A DNA stretch of 64,000 nucleotides, taken from NCBI RefSeq assembly GCF_000368065.1, contig NZ_KB851200.1, forward strand, positions 1,109,204-1,173,203, written 5' to 3'. The DNA is from Acinetobacter seifertii. GTDB lineage: Bacteria; Pseudomonadota; Gammaproteobacteria; Pseudomonadales; Moraxellaceae. Within the stretch, counting starts at the first letter, position 1. Each line of letters starts with the position of its first letter. The translations under genes were made by a program, and so were the position numbers. Below the pieces are notes generated by a model. It did no database searches and was not told the DNA's origin. It saw nothing but the letters and a program-made list of their open reading frames with translations. Positions 63,699-64,000 of the stretch are shown piece after piece.

Positions 63699-64000
63699 TT
63701 ATTGCAAGTCAGGTTTACAAATAGCCTGAATTTTCTCTCCTGCAATCACTTTTTTAGCAAACGGAATTGAATCTTTTAATGAGGCATTCACAGTTTCGCT
63801 ATGTCCTAAGCCATGATACAAATGACCTTCGACCACTGTACCTGCTTTACAAGCATCTGCCACCAGCTTCATTTGAGAACGAGCATCTGGTGTTCGGTCA
63901 TTTGCTCCCGTTCCAATAAATAATGGATGACTAATTTTTAATGTAGGGTAATAACCATAATCATTTGACTGTTTCTCTTGCAGCTTTTTATAGCTTGCCG
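63699..64000 (-). CDS. C-terminal part of an alpha/beta hydrolase (cut by the window end)
   Basis: Only the last about 100 codons are present, running off the window at 64000. The reading frame gives SHPLFIGTGANDRTPDARSQ, with the acid position (Asp in GANDRTPD), and GHLYHGLGHSETVNASLKDS with the catalytic His (GLGHSE). It ends with AICKPDLQ, with a Cys near the end that suggests a secreted protein with a disulfide. This resembles the C-terminus of secretory lipases or prolyl-oligopeptidase-like hydrolases. The N-terminal part and start are outside the window. Confidence 0.7.
   Translation of the reverse strand, partial: ASYKKLQEKQSNDYGYYPTLKISHPLFIGTGANDRTPDARSQMKLVADACKAGTVVEGHLYHGLGHSETVNASLKDSIPFAKKVIAGEKIQAICKPDLQ

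Overview
This is an AT-rich gammaproteobacterial chromosome segment. It is most likely Acinetobacter (A. baumannii-like): it carries an AdeT-type periplasmic protein, Acinetobacter-like IS elements, a C4-like repeated RNA locus and a gammaproteobacterial dif site. No rRNA, tRNA or CRISPR array was seen. All family names come from reading the translated sequences; no database search was run.

Layout. 0.2-8.7 kb: a tightly coupled operon for an EmrA/EmrB-like tripartite efflux pump with its own TolC-like protein, a GH3-family acyl-adenylating enzyme and two GNAT-like proteins. The last gene is broken by a 788-bp IS1-family element. 8.7-11.3 kb: a small HD-domain hydrolase and a HipA kinase/HTH antitoxin pair, with four copies of a shared operator-like repeat. 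11.5-11.9 kb: a highly structured RNA locus. 12.0-15.3 kb: a TetR regulator, a promoter/operator, a 2-oxoglutarate dioxygenase coupled to a LysO-like exporter, then a decayed hydrolase copy and a GNAT gene with an in-frame stop. 15.3-19.4 kb: two alpha/beta hydrolases, a divergent LysR regulator and an AdeT-like protein. 19.99 kb: a near-consensus chromosomal dif (XerC/XerD) site, with an IS1202-family element inserted exactly 5 bp from its XerC arm.

21.6-63.6 kb is a large organosulfur-scavenging island in two halves. The left half (21.6-41.7 kb) has two sulfonate/sulfate-ester binding proteins, two TauD/AtsK dioxygenases, an arylsulfatase, an FMN monooxygenase, an aldo/keto reductase, two TonB-dependent receptors, a fused double permease with its ATPase, a TonB-ExbB-ExbD set and two Crp/Fnr-type regulators. 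The right half (42.0-63.6 kb) has three FMN monooxygenases, two more receptors (one broken by IS1), a Tat-exported family-5 binding protein, a second TonB-ExbB-ExbD set, a second sulfonate-type ABC transporter (one permease gene broken by an IS256-family element), a tatABC operon and a sigma-54 activator resembling SfnR.

In the right half I found seven -24/-12 sigma-54 promoters. Five copies of an inverted repeat with core TGTTG-N6-CAACA lie about 60-110 bp upstream of them. Together these suggest that one activator controls the whole half. I saw none of these sites in the left half, which seems to be controlled by the Crp-like proteins. Inferred logic: receptors plus TonB import sulfate esters or sulfonates across the outer membrane, ABC systems import them into the cytoplasm, and dioxygenases, sulfatase and FMN monooxygenases release sulfite or sulfate. 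The window ends inside an alpha/beta hydrolase gene.
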